DNA of 64,000 bases from Streptomyces sp. NBC_01264 (GTDB lineage: Bacteria > Actinomycetota > Actinomycetes > Streptomycetales > Streptomycetaceae). Position 1 is the stretch's first letter, and each line of letters starts with the position of its first letter. The notes beneath the pieces were generated by a model. It did not search any database, was not told where the DNA came from, and was given only the letters and a program-made list of their open reading frames with translations. Shown here one piece after another: positions 17,078 to 25,223 of this stretch. A program made the translations under genes and the position numbers. The stretch lies in contig NZ_JAPEOX010000001.1 in assembly GCF_026340675.1 (NCBI RefSeq), forward strand, positions 2,108,001-2,172,000. The letters run 5' to 3'.

Positions 17078-17761
17078 GTGCACGGTCCCGTGTGTAGCGT
17101 CCGGCGGGTGACCATCAACCTCTTCCCCGGCGACATCCCGGGCGGGCTGACCCGGCGCGCCCAGTACTTCCTGGCCGTCCACTGCGTCCGCATGGACCCC
17201 GTGGGCATCGGCTCCTACAGGGATCGCTGGCTCGCCCACGGCGTCCCGGCGCGGGAGATCGACCGGGCGGCGGAGTACTCGGCGCGCTGGGGCGGGCTGC
17301 TCCTGCCACCCTCGCGCCAGTTCGAGGGCGGCCCCAAGGTCCTGGACACCGACCTCCCGGAGGGCTCGGCGGAGGAAGGATGGTGGATCACCGTGGGGTT
17401 TCCGCGGTGCTCGGTCAATTTCGGCTTCTTCATCGGACCGGACGGCGCGTTCGGCGTCGACGGCATCCGCTGGACCCCGCTGCACGCCACGGTCGAGGGA
17501 TGGATCGAGTCACAGGCCCTGGACCAGCACGCGACCCGGTGGGCGAAGCGGGTCACCACGCTCAGCGGTGACGAGGCGGACGACTTCGACCTGACCGGAT
17601 TCGAGCGGGTGCCCGAGGTCGTGGGGCTGGCGGACGACTGGTGGCGGGGGCCGGACTCCCTGGTGGCGGTCCACCGGGGCGAGGCCGAGTACTTCGGCGA
17701 GCCGCGGTACCGGACCGCGTACGTCTACTCCGGGCTCCCGGCGCACGCCCTGCGGGACTGA
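17078..17761 (+). CDS. conserved hypothetical protein
   Basis: About 227-aa soluble protein of no family I recognise. It is rich in Trp and acidic residues, with segments such as DIPGGLTRRAQYFLAVHCVRMDP, EEGWWITVGFPRCSVNFGFFIGPDG and FERVPEVVGLADDWWRGPDSLVAV. There is no signal peptide or membrane helix. GTG 17078 is chosen because AGAGGGAG lies four bases upstream. GTG 17108, starting VTINLFPGDI, is an alternative with no clear ribosome site. It is divergent from the MocR regulator and shares its putative operator region. Confidence 0.6.
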   Translation: MHGPVCSVRRVTINLFPGDIPGGLTRRAQYFLAVHCVRMDPVGIGSYRDRWLAHGVPAREIDRAAEYSARWGGLLLPPSRQFEGGPKVLDTDLPEGSAEEGWWITVGFPRCSVNFGFFIGPDGAFGVDGIRWTPLHATVEGWIESQALDQHATRWAKRVTTLSGDEADDFDLTGFERVPEVVGLADDWWRGPDSLVAVHRGEAEYFGEPRYRTAYVYSGLPAHALRD

Positions 17762-17833
17762 TCCCCTGCGGCCGTTCACCGGCCGGCCACCGACCGCTCC
17801 CGCCCCAGGGGGAACAGGGGGCATACTGCCGCG

Positions 17834-18604
17834 GTGACGCACGTACGCCTACCCCACCCTTATCTCGACCACCCGGGTCCGATCCCGTTCGCGCACCGCG
17901 GCGGGGCCGCGGACGGGCTGGAGAACACCGCCGCGGCCTTCCAGCGGGCCGCCGCCGCGGGCTACCGGTACTTCGAGACCGACGTGCACGCCAGCGCCGA
18001 CGGGAAGCTGGTCGCCTTCCACGACGCCACCCTGGACCGGATCACCGACGGCCGGGGCCGCATCCGGGAGCTGCCGTGGAGCCGGATCCGCGAGGTCCGG
18101 GCCGCCGGGAGCGAGCCCCTCGCGCTCTTCGAGGACCTGCTGGAGAAGTTCCCGGACGCCCGGTGGAACGTGGACATCAAGGACGAGTCCGCCGTGCACC
18201 CGCTGATCGGCCTGATCGCGCGGACCGGGGTCTGGGACCGGGTCTGCGTGGGCTCCTTCTCCGAGCGACGGGTCGCCCGGGCCCAGAAGATCGCCGGCCC
18301 CCGGCTGGCGACCTCGTACGGGGTCGCGGGGGTGTTCGGGCTGCGGCTGCGGTCGTACGCGATCCCCGCGGCGCTGCGCGCGGGCGCGGTGGCGGCGCAG
18401 GTGCCGGAGACCCAGGGGGGCATCCGCGTGGTGGACCGCAGGTTCGTGCGGACGGCCCACGAGCGGGGGCTCCAGGTGCACGTGTGGACCGTGAACGAAC
18501 CGGAACGCATGGAGGCTCTCCTGGACCTGGGAGTCGATGGCATCATGACCGACCGGATCGACATCTTGCGCACGGTGCTCGACCGGCGCGGAGCCTGGGC
18601 CTGA
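17834..18604 (+). CDS. glycerophosphodiester phosphodiesterase
   Basis: 256-aa GDPD-family enzyme (TIM barrel) hydrolysing glycerophosphodiesters to glycerol-3-phosphate and an alcohol. Motifs are PFAHRGGAADGLENTAAAF (catalytic His/Arg/Glu), YFETDVHASADGKLVAFHD (metal ligands and second His), LWRWNVDIK-type strand WNVDIKDESA, and the terminal VHVWTVNEPERM and GVDGIMTDRID. There is no signal peptide, so a cytoplasmic enzyme is expected. The start is GTG 17834. A -10-like CATACT (17822-17827) ends six bases before it and there is no Shine-Dalgarno, indicating a probably leaderless mRNA. The transporter gene follows after 70 bases. Confidence 0.93.
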   Translation: MTHVRLPHPYLDHPGPIPFAHRGGAADGLENTAAAFQRAAAAGYRYFETDVHASADGKLVAFHDATLDRITDGRGRIRELPWSRIREVRAAGSEPLALFEDLLEKFPDARWNVDIKDESAVHPLIGLIARTGVWDRVCVGSFSERRVARAQKIAGPRLATSYGVAGVFGLRLRSYAIPAALRAGAVAAQVPETQGGIRVVDRRFVRTAHERGLQVHVWTVNEPERMEALLDLGVDGIMTDRIDILRTVLDRRGAWA

Positions 18605-18674
18605 CCGGCCCGTTCGGCTGCGCGCCCGGTGGGCGGCGGCCGCGGCGGTACGGGGACCAGCGAGGGGGGCACCG

Positions 18675-20069
18675 ATGAGTGCGCAGACGACGGAAGACGC
18701 GGAACCGGGGTCCGAGGACGGCAGATCGGAGGCCGCCGGGGCCGAGGCCGCGGCGGCGGCCCGCAAGCGCGAACAGCACGGCTGGTACTTCTACGACTTC
18801 GCCAGCTCGGTCTACTCGACGAGCGTGCTCACGGTGTTCCTCGGGCCGTACCTGACGGCGGTGGCCAAGGCGGCCGCCGATTCCGACGGGTACGTCCACC
18901 CGCTCGGCATCCCGGTGGCTGCGGGCTCGTACTTCGCGTACACCGTGTCGGCCTCGGTGATCGTGGCCGTCCTGATCATGCCGCTGGTCGGCGCCCTGGC
19001 CGACCGGACCGGCCGTAAGAAGCCGCTGCTGGCGGCGGCCGCGTACACGGGTGCGACGGCCACGGCCGGGATGTTCTTCCTGGGCGGCGACCGGTACCTG
19101 CTCGGCGGGCTGCTGCTGATCGTCGCGAACGCCTCGCTTTCGTGCTCCGTGGTGCTCTACAACGCCTATCTGCCGCAGATCTCCACCCCGGAGGAGCGGG
19201 ACACCGTCTCCTCGCGCGGCTGGGCCTTCGGGTACACCTCGGGCGCCTTCGTGCTCGTCCTGAACCTGGTGCTCTTCCAGGGCCACGACTCCTTCGGGCT
19301 CTCCGAGGGCGAGGCCGTACGGATCTGCCTGGCCTCGGCGGGGCTGTGGTGGGGCGCCTTCACGATCGTCCCGCTGCGCCGGCTGCGGGACCGTGCCGTG
19401 GTCCGGGAGCCCGGGGAGGCTCCGCCCGTCAGCGGCTGGAAGCAGCTCGTGGTCACGCTGAAGGACATGCGGCGCCATCCACTGACCCTGTCGTTCCTGC
19501 TGGCGTACCTGATCTACAACGACGGCGTGCAGACCGTGATCTCCCAGGCCTCCGTCTACGGCTCCGAGGAGCTGGAGCTGGAGCAGTCCACGCTGATCGT
19601 GGCCGTTCTGCTGGTGCAGATCCTCGCGGTGGCGGGTGCGCTGGGGATGGGCCGGCTGGCCGTGCGGTACGGCGCCAAGCGAACGATTCTCGGCTCGCTG
19701 GTGGCCTGGGGCGTGACGCTGGCCGCCGGGTACTTCCTGCCGGCCCGGACCCCGGTGTGGTTCTTCGCGCTCGCCGCGATGATCGGACTGGTGCTGGGCG
19801 GCAGTCAGGCGCTGTCGCGCTCGCTGTTCTCGCACCTGGTTCCGGCGGGCAAGGAGGCCGAGTACTTCTCGGCGTACGAGATGAGCGACCGGGGCCTGAG
19901 CTGGGTGGGACCCCTGGTTTTCGGGCTCACGTACCAGGTCACGGGCAGTTACCGGGACGCGATCATCTCGTTGGTGGTCTTCTTCGCACTGGGTTTCGTG
20001 CTGCTCGCGCGAGTGCCGGTGCGGCGCGCCGTGGAGGCGGCGGGGAATCCTGTACCCGAGCGGATCTGA
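18675..20069 (+). CDS. MFS transporter, UMF1 (Atg22-like) family
   Basis: 464-aa membrane protein with about 12 predicted helices. It starts with an acidic cytoplasmic tail and then EQHGWYFYDFASSVYSTSV, typical of the UMF1/Atg22-like family. Loop motifs are ALADRTGRKKPLLAAAAYTG after helix 2-3 and QALSRSLFSHLVPAGKEAEYFS in the second half. The substrate is unknown in bacteria; fungal homologues export amino acids from the vacuole. The start is ATG 18675 with GAGGGGGG upstream. It probably forms an operon with the preceding phosphodiesterase gene. Confidence 0.88.
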   Translation: MSAQTTEDAEPGSEDGRSEAAGAEAAAAARKREQHGWYFYDFASSVYSTSVLTVFLGPYLTAVAKAAADSDGYVHPLGIPVAAGSYFAYTVSASVIVAVLIMPLVGALADRTGRKKPLLAAAAYTGATATAGMFFLGGDRYLLGGLLLIVANASLSCSVVLYNAYLPQISTPEERDTVSSRGWAFGYTSGAFVLVLNLVLFQGHDSFGLSEGEAVRICLASAGLWWGAFTIVPLRRLRDRAVVREPGEAPPVSGWKQLVVTLKDMRRHPLTLSFLLAYLIYNDGVQTVISQASVYGSEELELEQSTLIVAVLLVQILAVAGALGMGRLAVRYGAKRTILGSLVAWGVTLAAGYFLPARTPVWFFALAAMIGLVLGGSQALSRSLFSHLVPAGKEAEYFSAYEMSDRGLSWVGPLVFGLTYQVTGSYRDAIISLVVFFALGFVLLARVPVRRAVEAAGNPVPERI

Positions 20070-20121
20070 CCTGGGATCCGACGGATCCGAGGGGCTACGG
20101 GCGCGCGAATTCGGAACGAAT

Positions 20122-20151
20122 TTCGACGTTCAAGCTAAGGGCCGGTAGTGT
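20122..20151 (+). promoter_or_regulatory. possible housekeeping promoter upstream of rbpA
   Basis: TTCGAC (20122-20127), an 18-base spacer and TAGTGT (20146-20151) match a sigma-HrdB type promoter moderately well, about 230 bases before rbpA. A palindrome (ACATCTG-CTGC-CAGATGT, 20212-20229) lies between this and the sigma-R site. Confidence 0.35.
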
Positions 20152-20293
20152 ACGCCTTTGGCCTGCCAGGCGGACCGTTACTGCGTGCTTATGAAGTGAA
20201 GACGTTGGGTGACATCTGCTGCCAGATGTGACAAAACGGGCACTGGTGGGTACAACAAGGGGCGGTACGACGGGCGACGCATGACCCGGAGCG

Positions 20294-20319
20294 GGAATCT
20301 ATACCGCCGACCGGACGTT
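20294..20319 (+). promoter_or_regulatory. sigma-R type promoter of rbpA (GGAAT-N18-GTT)
   Basis: GGAAT at 20294-20298 and GTT at 20317-20319 are separated by exactly 18 bases, the consensus of the disulfide-stress sigma factor SigR. From established knowledge, rbpA in S. coelicolor is induced by diamide through SigR. The site is about 60 bases upstream of the ATG. Confidence 0.8.
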
Positions 20320-20380
20320 GACCGGATGACGACGACAGCGACACCTGTCCTGTGGGCGACAAGCCCGGGAGGCACGATTC

Positions 20381-20755
20381 ATGAGTGAGCGAGCTCTCCG
20401 CGGTACGCGGCTCGTGGTTACCAGCTACGAGACGGACCGCGGCATCGATCTGGCCCCGCGCCAGGCGGTGGAGTACGCATGCCAGAACGGACATCGATTT
20501 GAGATGCCGTTCTCGGTTGAGGCAGAAATTCCGCCGGAGTGGGAGTGCAAGGCGTGTGGCGCCATGGCACTCCTGGTTGACGGGGATGGGCCCGAAGAGA
20601 AGAAGGGCAAGCCTGCGCGAACGCACTGGGACATGCTCATGGAGCGGCGCACCCGCGAGGAGCTGGAGGAAGTGCTGGCCGAAAGGCTTGCGGTCCTTCG
20701 TTCCGGCGCCATGAACATTGCCGTGCATCCGCGGGACAGCCGCAAGTCCGCCTGA
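20381..20755 (+). CDS. rbpA: RNA polymerase-binding protein RbpA
   Basis: 124-aa actinobacterial RNA polymerase-binding protein. RbpA contacts sigma-2 of the principal sigma factor and stabilises the open promoter complex; in Streptomyces it also contributes to basal rifampicin tolerance. The zinc ligands are visible as C34, H38, C56 and C59 (YACQNGH and CKACG). The basic linker GKPARTHWDMLMERR contacts DNA and the C-terminal helix ELEEVLAERLAVLR binds sigma. The start is ATG 20381 (MSERALRG). It is controlled by a sigma-R type promoter and ends at an exceptionally long hairpin terminator. Confidence 0.97.
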   Translation: MSERALRGTRLVVTSYETDRGIDLAPRQAVEYACQNGHRFEMPFSVEAEIPPEWECKACGAMALLVDGDGPEEKKGKPARTHWDMLMERRTREELEEVLAERLAVLRSGAMNIAVHPRDSRKSA

Positions 20756-20782
20756 CAGCCGGACGCCACAGCGGCGCAGCAA

Positions 20783-20847
20783 GACAGCACGAAGCAGAGG
20801 GGCCCCACCACACGGTGTGTGGTGGGGCCCCTCTGCTTCGTGCTGTC
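20783..20847. terminator. 31-bp perfect-stem bidirectional terminator (rbpA/fxsA)
   Basis: Left arm 20783-20813 and right arm 20817-20847 are perfectly complementary over 31 base pairs with a three-base loop (GGT). The hairpin occupies nearly the whole gap between the convergent rbpA and fxsA genes and must terminate both. Confidence 0.9.
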
Positions 20848-20850
20848 CGG

Positions 20851-21444
20851 TCAGGGGGTCAGCGGCGGCCGGTAGCCGTTGTCGGGGCACTGCGGGCCGT
20901 CCTCGCGGATGACCTCGCCGTGGATGACCTCACCCGGGACGACCTTGCCGTCCGGGTAGTGGATCCGGGCCTGCTGGAAGGCGTCGCCGAAGGAGCCGGC
21001 CGGCGCGGAGGCCATCTTCCGCTCCAGGGAGCCGGCGGCCCGGCGGCCGATCCAGGTGCGGACCGGCGGGAGCATGAGCAGCAGACCGGCCGCGTCGGAG
21101 ATCAGGCCCGGCATCATCAGGAGCAGCCCGGCCAGCATGGTCAGGCCGTTGCCCGTACCGGGCTTGCCGGGCTGCGGCGCAGTCGGCTGACGGCCCTCCT
21201 GGGCCTGCTGGAAGGTCTCCGTCAGGTTCTTGAAGGCGCGTCGCCCGGCCCGCTTGATGACCACCGCACCCAGCACCAGGCCGCCGGCGAGCAGCAGGGC
21301 GACACCGCCGCCGCCGATCACTCCGGCGACCTGGCCGAGCAGCCAGATCTCCAGGATCAGCCAGGCCGCGATGGCCAGGGGAAGGTACGTACGGGCGGGC
21401 GAACGCCGCCGGGGGGCCGTAGGGGTCGGAACTCCGGTCGTCAT
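20851..21444 (-). CDS. fxsA: FxsA family membrane protein
   Basis: 197-aa FxsA (cytoplasmic membrane protein, suppressor of F exclusion of phage T7 in E. coli). Two hydrophobic hairpins are visible: LPLAIAAWLILEIWLLGQV with GGGVALLLAGGLVLGAVVI, then LTMLAGLLLMMPGLISDAAGLLLMLPP, the family hallmark. The cytoplasmic C-terminal tail is unusual in holding DGKVVPGEVIHGEVI. The ATG at 21444 is preceded by a GGGGG run directly against it and by CACACT ending six bases before it, so it may be leaderless. The gene lies between rbpA and ppm1. Confidence 0.9.
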   Translation of the reverse strand: MTTGVPTPTAPRRRSPARTYLPLAIAAWLILEIWLLGQVAGVIGGGGVALLLAGGLVLGAVVIKRAGRRAFKNLTETFQQAQEGRQPTAPQPGKPGTGNGLTMLAGLLLMMPGLISDAAGLLLMLPPVRTWIGRRAAGSLERKMASAPAGSFGDAFQQARIHYPDGKVVPGEVIHGEVIREDGPQCPDNGYRPPLTP

Positions 21445-21520
21445 ACCCCCAGTGTGCCTGGGACGGCGTAAAGACGTCCTCAGCCGGAGGTACCGGACAT
21501 CCCCTAGGGGCCGGAGCGGA

Positions 21521-22303
21521 CTACTTGCCCCGGGGCTTGCCCGTCAGCTTGTCCGAGAGCTTGCCCGCGTGCTCCTTGAGACCCCACTGGGTGACCCTCC
21601 AGAGGGCCTCCACCACGATGTCCTTGCTCATCTTGCTGTCGCCGAACTCGCGCTCGACGAAGGTGATGGGCACCTCGACCACGCGGAAGCCCTTCTGGAC
21701 GGCCCGGCGGGCCAGGTCGACCTGGAAGCAGTAGCCGGCCGAGGCCACGTCGGCCAGGCCCAGCCCTTCGAGGGTCTCGCGGCGGAAGGCGCGGTAGCCG
21801 CCGGTCACGTCGCGGATCGGGACGCCCAGCATCAGCCGGGAGTACGTGGACCCGCCCCGGGAGAGGAACTCCCGGCTCTTGGGCCAGTTCACGACCCGGC
21901 CGCCCGGCACCCAGCGCGAGCCCAGCACCAGGTCGGCGCCCTCCAGGGCGGTGAGCAGCCTGGGCAGCTCCTCGGGCTGGTGGGAGCCGTCGGCGTCCAT
22001 CTCGATGATGACGCCGTAGCCGTGCTCCAGACCCCACGCGAAGCCGGCCAGGTAGGCGGCTCCGAGCCCTTCCTTGCCCTTGCGGTGCAGGACGTGGACC
22101 TGGTCGTCCGCGCCCGCGAGCTCGTCGGCGAGCTTTCCGGTGCCGTCCGGGCTGTTGTCGTCGGCCACCAGGACGTGGGCCCCGGGTACAGCCGCGCGGA
22201 CGCGGCCGACGATCAGCCCGATGTTCTCCGCCTCGTTGTAGGTCGGAATGATCACCAAGGCCGTGCCGAGCGGTCCGTAGCTTCGCTGTCCGCCGTCGCT
22301 CAC
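21521..22303 (-). CDS. ppm1: polyprenol phosphate mannosyltransferase (Ppm1/DPM1-like)
   Basis: 260-aa GT2 family enzyme that transfers mannose from GDP-mannose to polyprenyl phosphate, supplying the donor for protein O-mannosylation at the membrane. Motifs are [51 protein letters not shown] (the D-x-D region), [16 protein letters not shown] and [11 protein letters not shown]. Only the catalytic domain is present, as usual in Streptomyces, where the acyltransferase partner is separate. In S. coelicolor ppm1 mutants lack the phiC31 receptor glycosylation (from memory). GTG 22303 is chosen because AAGGGGA lies five bases upstream; the open frame continues further but looks non-coding. Confidence 0.93.
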   Translation of the reverse strand: MSDGGQRSYGPLGTALVIIPTYNEAENIGLIVGRVRAAVPGAHVLVADDNSPDGTGKLADELAGADDQVHVLHRKGKEGLGAAYLAGFAWGLEHGYGVIIEMDADGSHQPEELPRLLTALEGADLVLGSRWVPGGRVVNWPKSREFLSRGGSTYSRLMLGVPIRDVTGGYRAFRRETLEGLGLADVASAGYCFQVDLARRAVQKGFRVVEVPITFVEREFGDSKMSKDIVVEALWRVTQWGLKEHAGKLSDKLTGKPRGK

Positions 22304-22640
22304 TGATTCCCCTTTTGCGTTCTCGTACATCCAGTACGTCGTGTCGCAGAGGATGATTTTAGAACAGCGATCGGGGCCCGCGGTCCTTCGGGCCGGACCG
22401 GCTCCCGCTGGCTGCGGGCCGCCTGACCGTTGTCTACTGGACCGCGGGGCCCCGATCTGAGGCCACCGGCCCCCAAGTCTCCTGCGGAGCAGGGGGGACA
22501 CCCTTGCGGCGAAACCTTCCCTCGCCCCCGAGGCGCGGGCGCGGCTGAGCGATCGGCTCCGTCCGGTTCGGACGTCCGGTGGTGGACCCGGCCGAACCTA
22601 TCCGGGTCCGGCCGCCCTCACCGAACCACGGCCACCCGGA
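22304..22640. other. ppm1 upstream region with long inverted repeat
   Basis: 337 bases with no gene. It contains an inverted repeat of 18-19 bases (22369-22386 against 22439-22457, one unpaired G) with a 52-base loop, and a TAAAAT-like -10 on the minus strand near 22356-22361. This probably combines the ppm1 promoter with the end of the upstream amidohydrolase transcript. Confidence 0.4.
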
Positions 22641-24326
22641 TCACCCCTGTGGCCGTACGAATACCTCCCGGCCGCCGACGACGGTGGCCAGGCAGACCGG
22701 CAGCTCGCCGCCGGGGGTCAGGTCCGGCAGTCCGGGGGTCCCGGAGCGGGGGTCCGTGGACCAGCGGGCGACCCGGTCGTCGGGGGCCTGGACCACCAGC
22801 TCGGCCGTGTCCCAGACCGCGTAGTCGGCCGGGGCCCCGGGGACGAGGATGCCCGCGTCGTCGCGGCCCAGGGCCCGCCAGCCGCCGCGGGTGTGGGCGG
22901 CGAAGGCCGCCCGTGCGGAGATGCGGTGGGCCGGGGTGTGGTGGAAGGCGGCCGCCCGGACGGTGCCCCAGGGGTCCAGCGGGGTGACCGGTGCGTCGGA
23001 GCCGAAGGCCAGCGGGACGCCGGCCTTGAGCATGGCCGCGTACGGGTTGAGGGTGCGGGCGCGCTCGGCGCCGAGCCGGTCGGCGTACATGCCCTGCTCA
23101 CCGCCCCACAGCGCGTCGAAGGCGGGCTGCACGGAGGCGGTCAGGCCCAGCTCCGCGAAGGCGGCGATGGTGGCCGGGGTCATCATTTCGGCGTGCTCGA
23201 CCCGGTGCCGGGCGGCGCGCACGCGGTCCAGGCCGACCTTCTCCGCGGCGGCCCGCACCCCGGCCACGACGGCGGTGATCGCGGCGTCCCCGATGGCGTG
23301 GAAGCCCGCCTGGAGGCCCGCCTCGGTGCAGCCGGCGACGTGTTCGGCGACGGCCCGCGCGTCGAGGTAGTCCGTGCCGGTGTGCTCGGCGTCGGCGTAC
23401 GGGGCGTGCAGGCAGGCGGTGTGCGAACCGAGGGCTCCGTCGACGAAGAGGTCGCCCGCCGCCCCGACGGCGCCGAGCTCCTTGACCAGGGCCAGGTCCC
23501 GGTCGGCCCAGTAGCCGAAGACCCGCGGGCCGGGGTGGGTCCGCGCCAGCTCCAGGAGGGCGGTGAAGTCCTCCGGGGAGGAGATGTCCGGGCCGCCGCA
23601 CTCGTGGACGGAGCCGATCCCCAGGGAAGCGGCCCGGTCGAGGGCGGCCCGCTGGGCCTCGGCGCGCTGGGCGGGGGTGACCGCGGCCAGCGCGGCCCGC
23701 CGTACGGCGTGGTGGTCGTCCCGGGTCAGCGGCTCGTCCCCCGCCGGCCGCACCTGCGGGACGAGCTCCAGCAGGGCAGTAGTCACCACGGCCGAGTGGA
23801 CGTCGATCCGGCTCAGGTACAGGGGGCGCCCGCCGGTGGCCCGGTCCAGCTCCTCCCGGCGCGGGGCGCGCCGCTCGGGCCAGCGGGCGGCGTCCCAGCC
23901 GTGGCCGAGGAGCACCCGGTCGGCGGGGCGGCGCTCCGCGTACGCGCGTACGAGCTCCAGCGCCTCCGGGAGCGAGCGGGCCCCGGTCAGGTCCAGGCCG
24001 GTCAGGGCGAGCCCCGCGGAGGTGGTGTGCACGTGGGCGTCGGTGAAGGCGGGGGTGACGAGGGCCCCGCCGAGGTCGACGACCTCGTCCACGCCCTGCG
24101 CGAAGGCGTCGGCGGCGCCCTCGGAGCCGACCCAGGCGATGTGGCCGCGCTCGACGACCATCGCGGTGGCGAAGGGGTCGGCGGGGCTGTGGACCTCGCC
24201 GCCGCGGAGGAGGACCGTGCGGGGGCCTCCGGCGGTGGGGGCGGCGGTGCGGGGGCCTCCGGCGGTGGGGGCGGCGGTGCGGGGGCCTCCGGCGGCGTTG
24301 GCGGAGTCGGCGGTGCTGTCTGTCAT
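22641..24326 (-). CDS. YtcJ-like metal-dependent amidohydrolase
   Basis: 561-aa amidohydrolase superfamily enzyme. Typical signatures are VTPAFTDAHVHTTSAG (first metal His pair), GFHAIGDAAI (His-Asp), RHRVEHAEMM, VPLAFGSDAPVTPLDPWG (metal Asp) and the N-terminal and C-terminal beta-sandwich strands. Substrate is unknown; relatives act on N-acyl or formyl amides. The start is ATG 24326 (MTDSTADSAN), six bases after a -10-like CAGACT and without a Shine-Dalgarno, suggesting a leaderless mRNA. Residues about 12-36 hold tandem copies of GGPRTAAPTA from a 30-base DNA repeat, not expected in this family. Confidence 0.88.
   Translation of the reverse strand: MTDSTADSANAAGGPRTAAPTAGGPRTAAPTAGGPRTVLLRGGEVHSPADPFATAMVVERGHIAWVGSEGAADAFAQGVDEVVDLGGALVTPAFTDAHVHTTSAGLALTGLDLTGARSLPEALELVRAYAERRPADRVLLGHGWDAARWPERRAPRREELDRATGGRPLYLSRIDVHSAVVTTALLELVPQVRPAGDEPLTRDDHHAVRRAALAAVTPAQRAEAQRAALDRAASLGIGSVHECGGPDISSPEDFTALLELARTHPGPRVFGYWADRDLALVKELGAVGAAGDLFVDGALGSHTACLHAPYADAEHTGTDYLDARAVAEHVAGCTEAGLQAGFHAIGDAAITAVVAGVRAAAEKVGLDRVRAARHRVEHAEMMTPATIAAFAELGLTASVQPAFDALWGGEQGMYADRLGAERARTLNPYAAMLKAGVPLAFGSDAPVTPLDPWGTVRAAAFHHTPAHRISARAAFAAHTRGGWRALGRDDAGILVPGAPADYAVWDTAELVVQAPDDRVARWSTDPRSGTPGLPDLTPGGELPVCLATVVGGREVFVRPQG
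24217..24294 (-). repeat. 30-base tandem repeat in the amidohydrolase N-terminus
   Basis: Two full identical 30-base units and a partial third encode GGPRTAAPTA copies just after the start of the amidohydrolase. The copy number is a multiple of three bases, so gain or loss would keep the frame. Confidence 0.85.
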
Positions 24327-24380
24327 GCCGACAGTCTGGCGGGTGTGTTGCCGGGCCCGGACCGCGGCCCCTGCGGGGCT

Positions 24381-24500
24381 GTCCCCTACCCGCCCTTCCA
24401 CCGTTCCCCGGGCTTCGCCCGGACCCCTTGCCGTGTGCGGCGCCGTTGCCGGGGGCCGGCCCCCGGACCCCCGCTCCTCAAACGCCGGAGGGGCTGGATG
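24381..24500 (+). repeat. spacer module, core CTCAAACGCCGG
   Basis: Same module as at 10572-10720 and 40870-41070: GTCCCCTACCCGCCCTTCC, CCGGGCTTCGCCCGGAC hairpin, GCGGCGCCGTTGCCGGGGGC, then CTCAAACGCCGGAGGGGCTG. It lies between the start of the amidohydrolase and the end of the Lrp gene. The segment 24450-24500 is nearly identical to 40962-41014. Confidence 0.65.
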
Positions 24501-24564
24501 TGGCCGGGAGGGGCTGAAGTGGGCCGGAGGGGCTGGATGGGTCGCCGGAGGGGGATCCCGGGGC

Positions 24565-25014
24565 TCAGATGCGGGGCGGGCGGGCCTCGTACGGGGTGGA
24601 GAGGACCACCGTGGTGCGGGTGGAGACGTGGGCCAGGGCTCGTAGGCGGCCCAGGAGGTCTTCCAGTTCCAGCGGGGTGGCCACGCGGACCTTGAGGATG
24701 TAGTTCTCGTCGCCCGCGACGCTGTGGCAGGCCTCGATCTCGGGAACCCCGGCCAGCCGCTCCGCGATGTCGTCCGGATCGCTCGGGTCGAAGGGCTTGA
24801 CCGAGATGAAGGCCGTGAGGGGAAGACCGACGGCCTCGGGGTCGACGACCGCCGCGTAACCGCGGATCACCCCGCGCTGCTCCAGCCGGCGTACTCGCTG
24901 ATGGACCGCCGACGTGGACAGGCCCGTGGCCTTGCCCAGGTCCGTGTAGCTCATCCGCCCGTCCCGTACGAGCAGATCCACGATCTGGCGGTCCAGCTCC
25001 TCCATTGCGCTCAT
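24565..25014 (-). CDS. Lrp/AsnC family transcriptional regulator
   Basis: 149-aa feast/famine regulator. An N-terminal helix-turn-helix is visible (MEELDRQIVDLLVRDGRMSYTDLGKATGLSTSAVHQRVRRLEQRGVIRGY), followed by the alpha/beta RAM effector domain (LTAFISVKPFDPS, VAGDENYILKVRVATPLELEDLL, TRTTVVLSTPYEARPPRI). Such proteins form dimers to octamers that respond to amino acids; the ligand is unknown. ATG 25014 is used; a TAAGTT -10-like hexamer ends eight bases before it and no Shine-Dalgarno is evident. ATG 25005 (MEELDRQ) is possible. It is divergent from the Cys-rich gene at 25224. Confidence 0.92.
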   Translation of the reverse strand: MSAMEELDRQIVDLLVRDGRMSYTDLGKATGLSTSAVHQRVRRLEQRGVIRGYAAVVDPEAVGLPLTAFISVKPFDPSDPDDIAERLAGVPEIEACHSVAGDENYILKVRVATPLELEDLLGRLRALAHVSTRTTVVLSTPYEARPPRI

Positions 25015-25223
25015 AGCCGCACAACTTACGGCCCCGAACCGTTCAGGCCCAGCCGTGTCCACGGATTGAGGCGGCACCTGCGGCGGGCATGTGACCAAGG
25101 CCACAGGGGTAAGCGGGCGTACGGCGGCCGGATGTGGTTACTCGTGCCGCGCGACGGGAAGTGCTTGGGGTGGCCGTGGCCGAAGAACCTGCCCGCCCGG
25201 CCCACCCAAGGGGGAGTACATCC

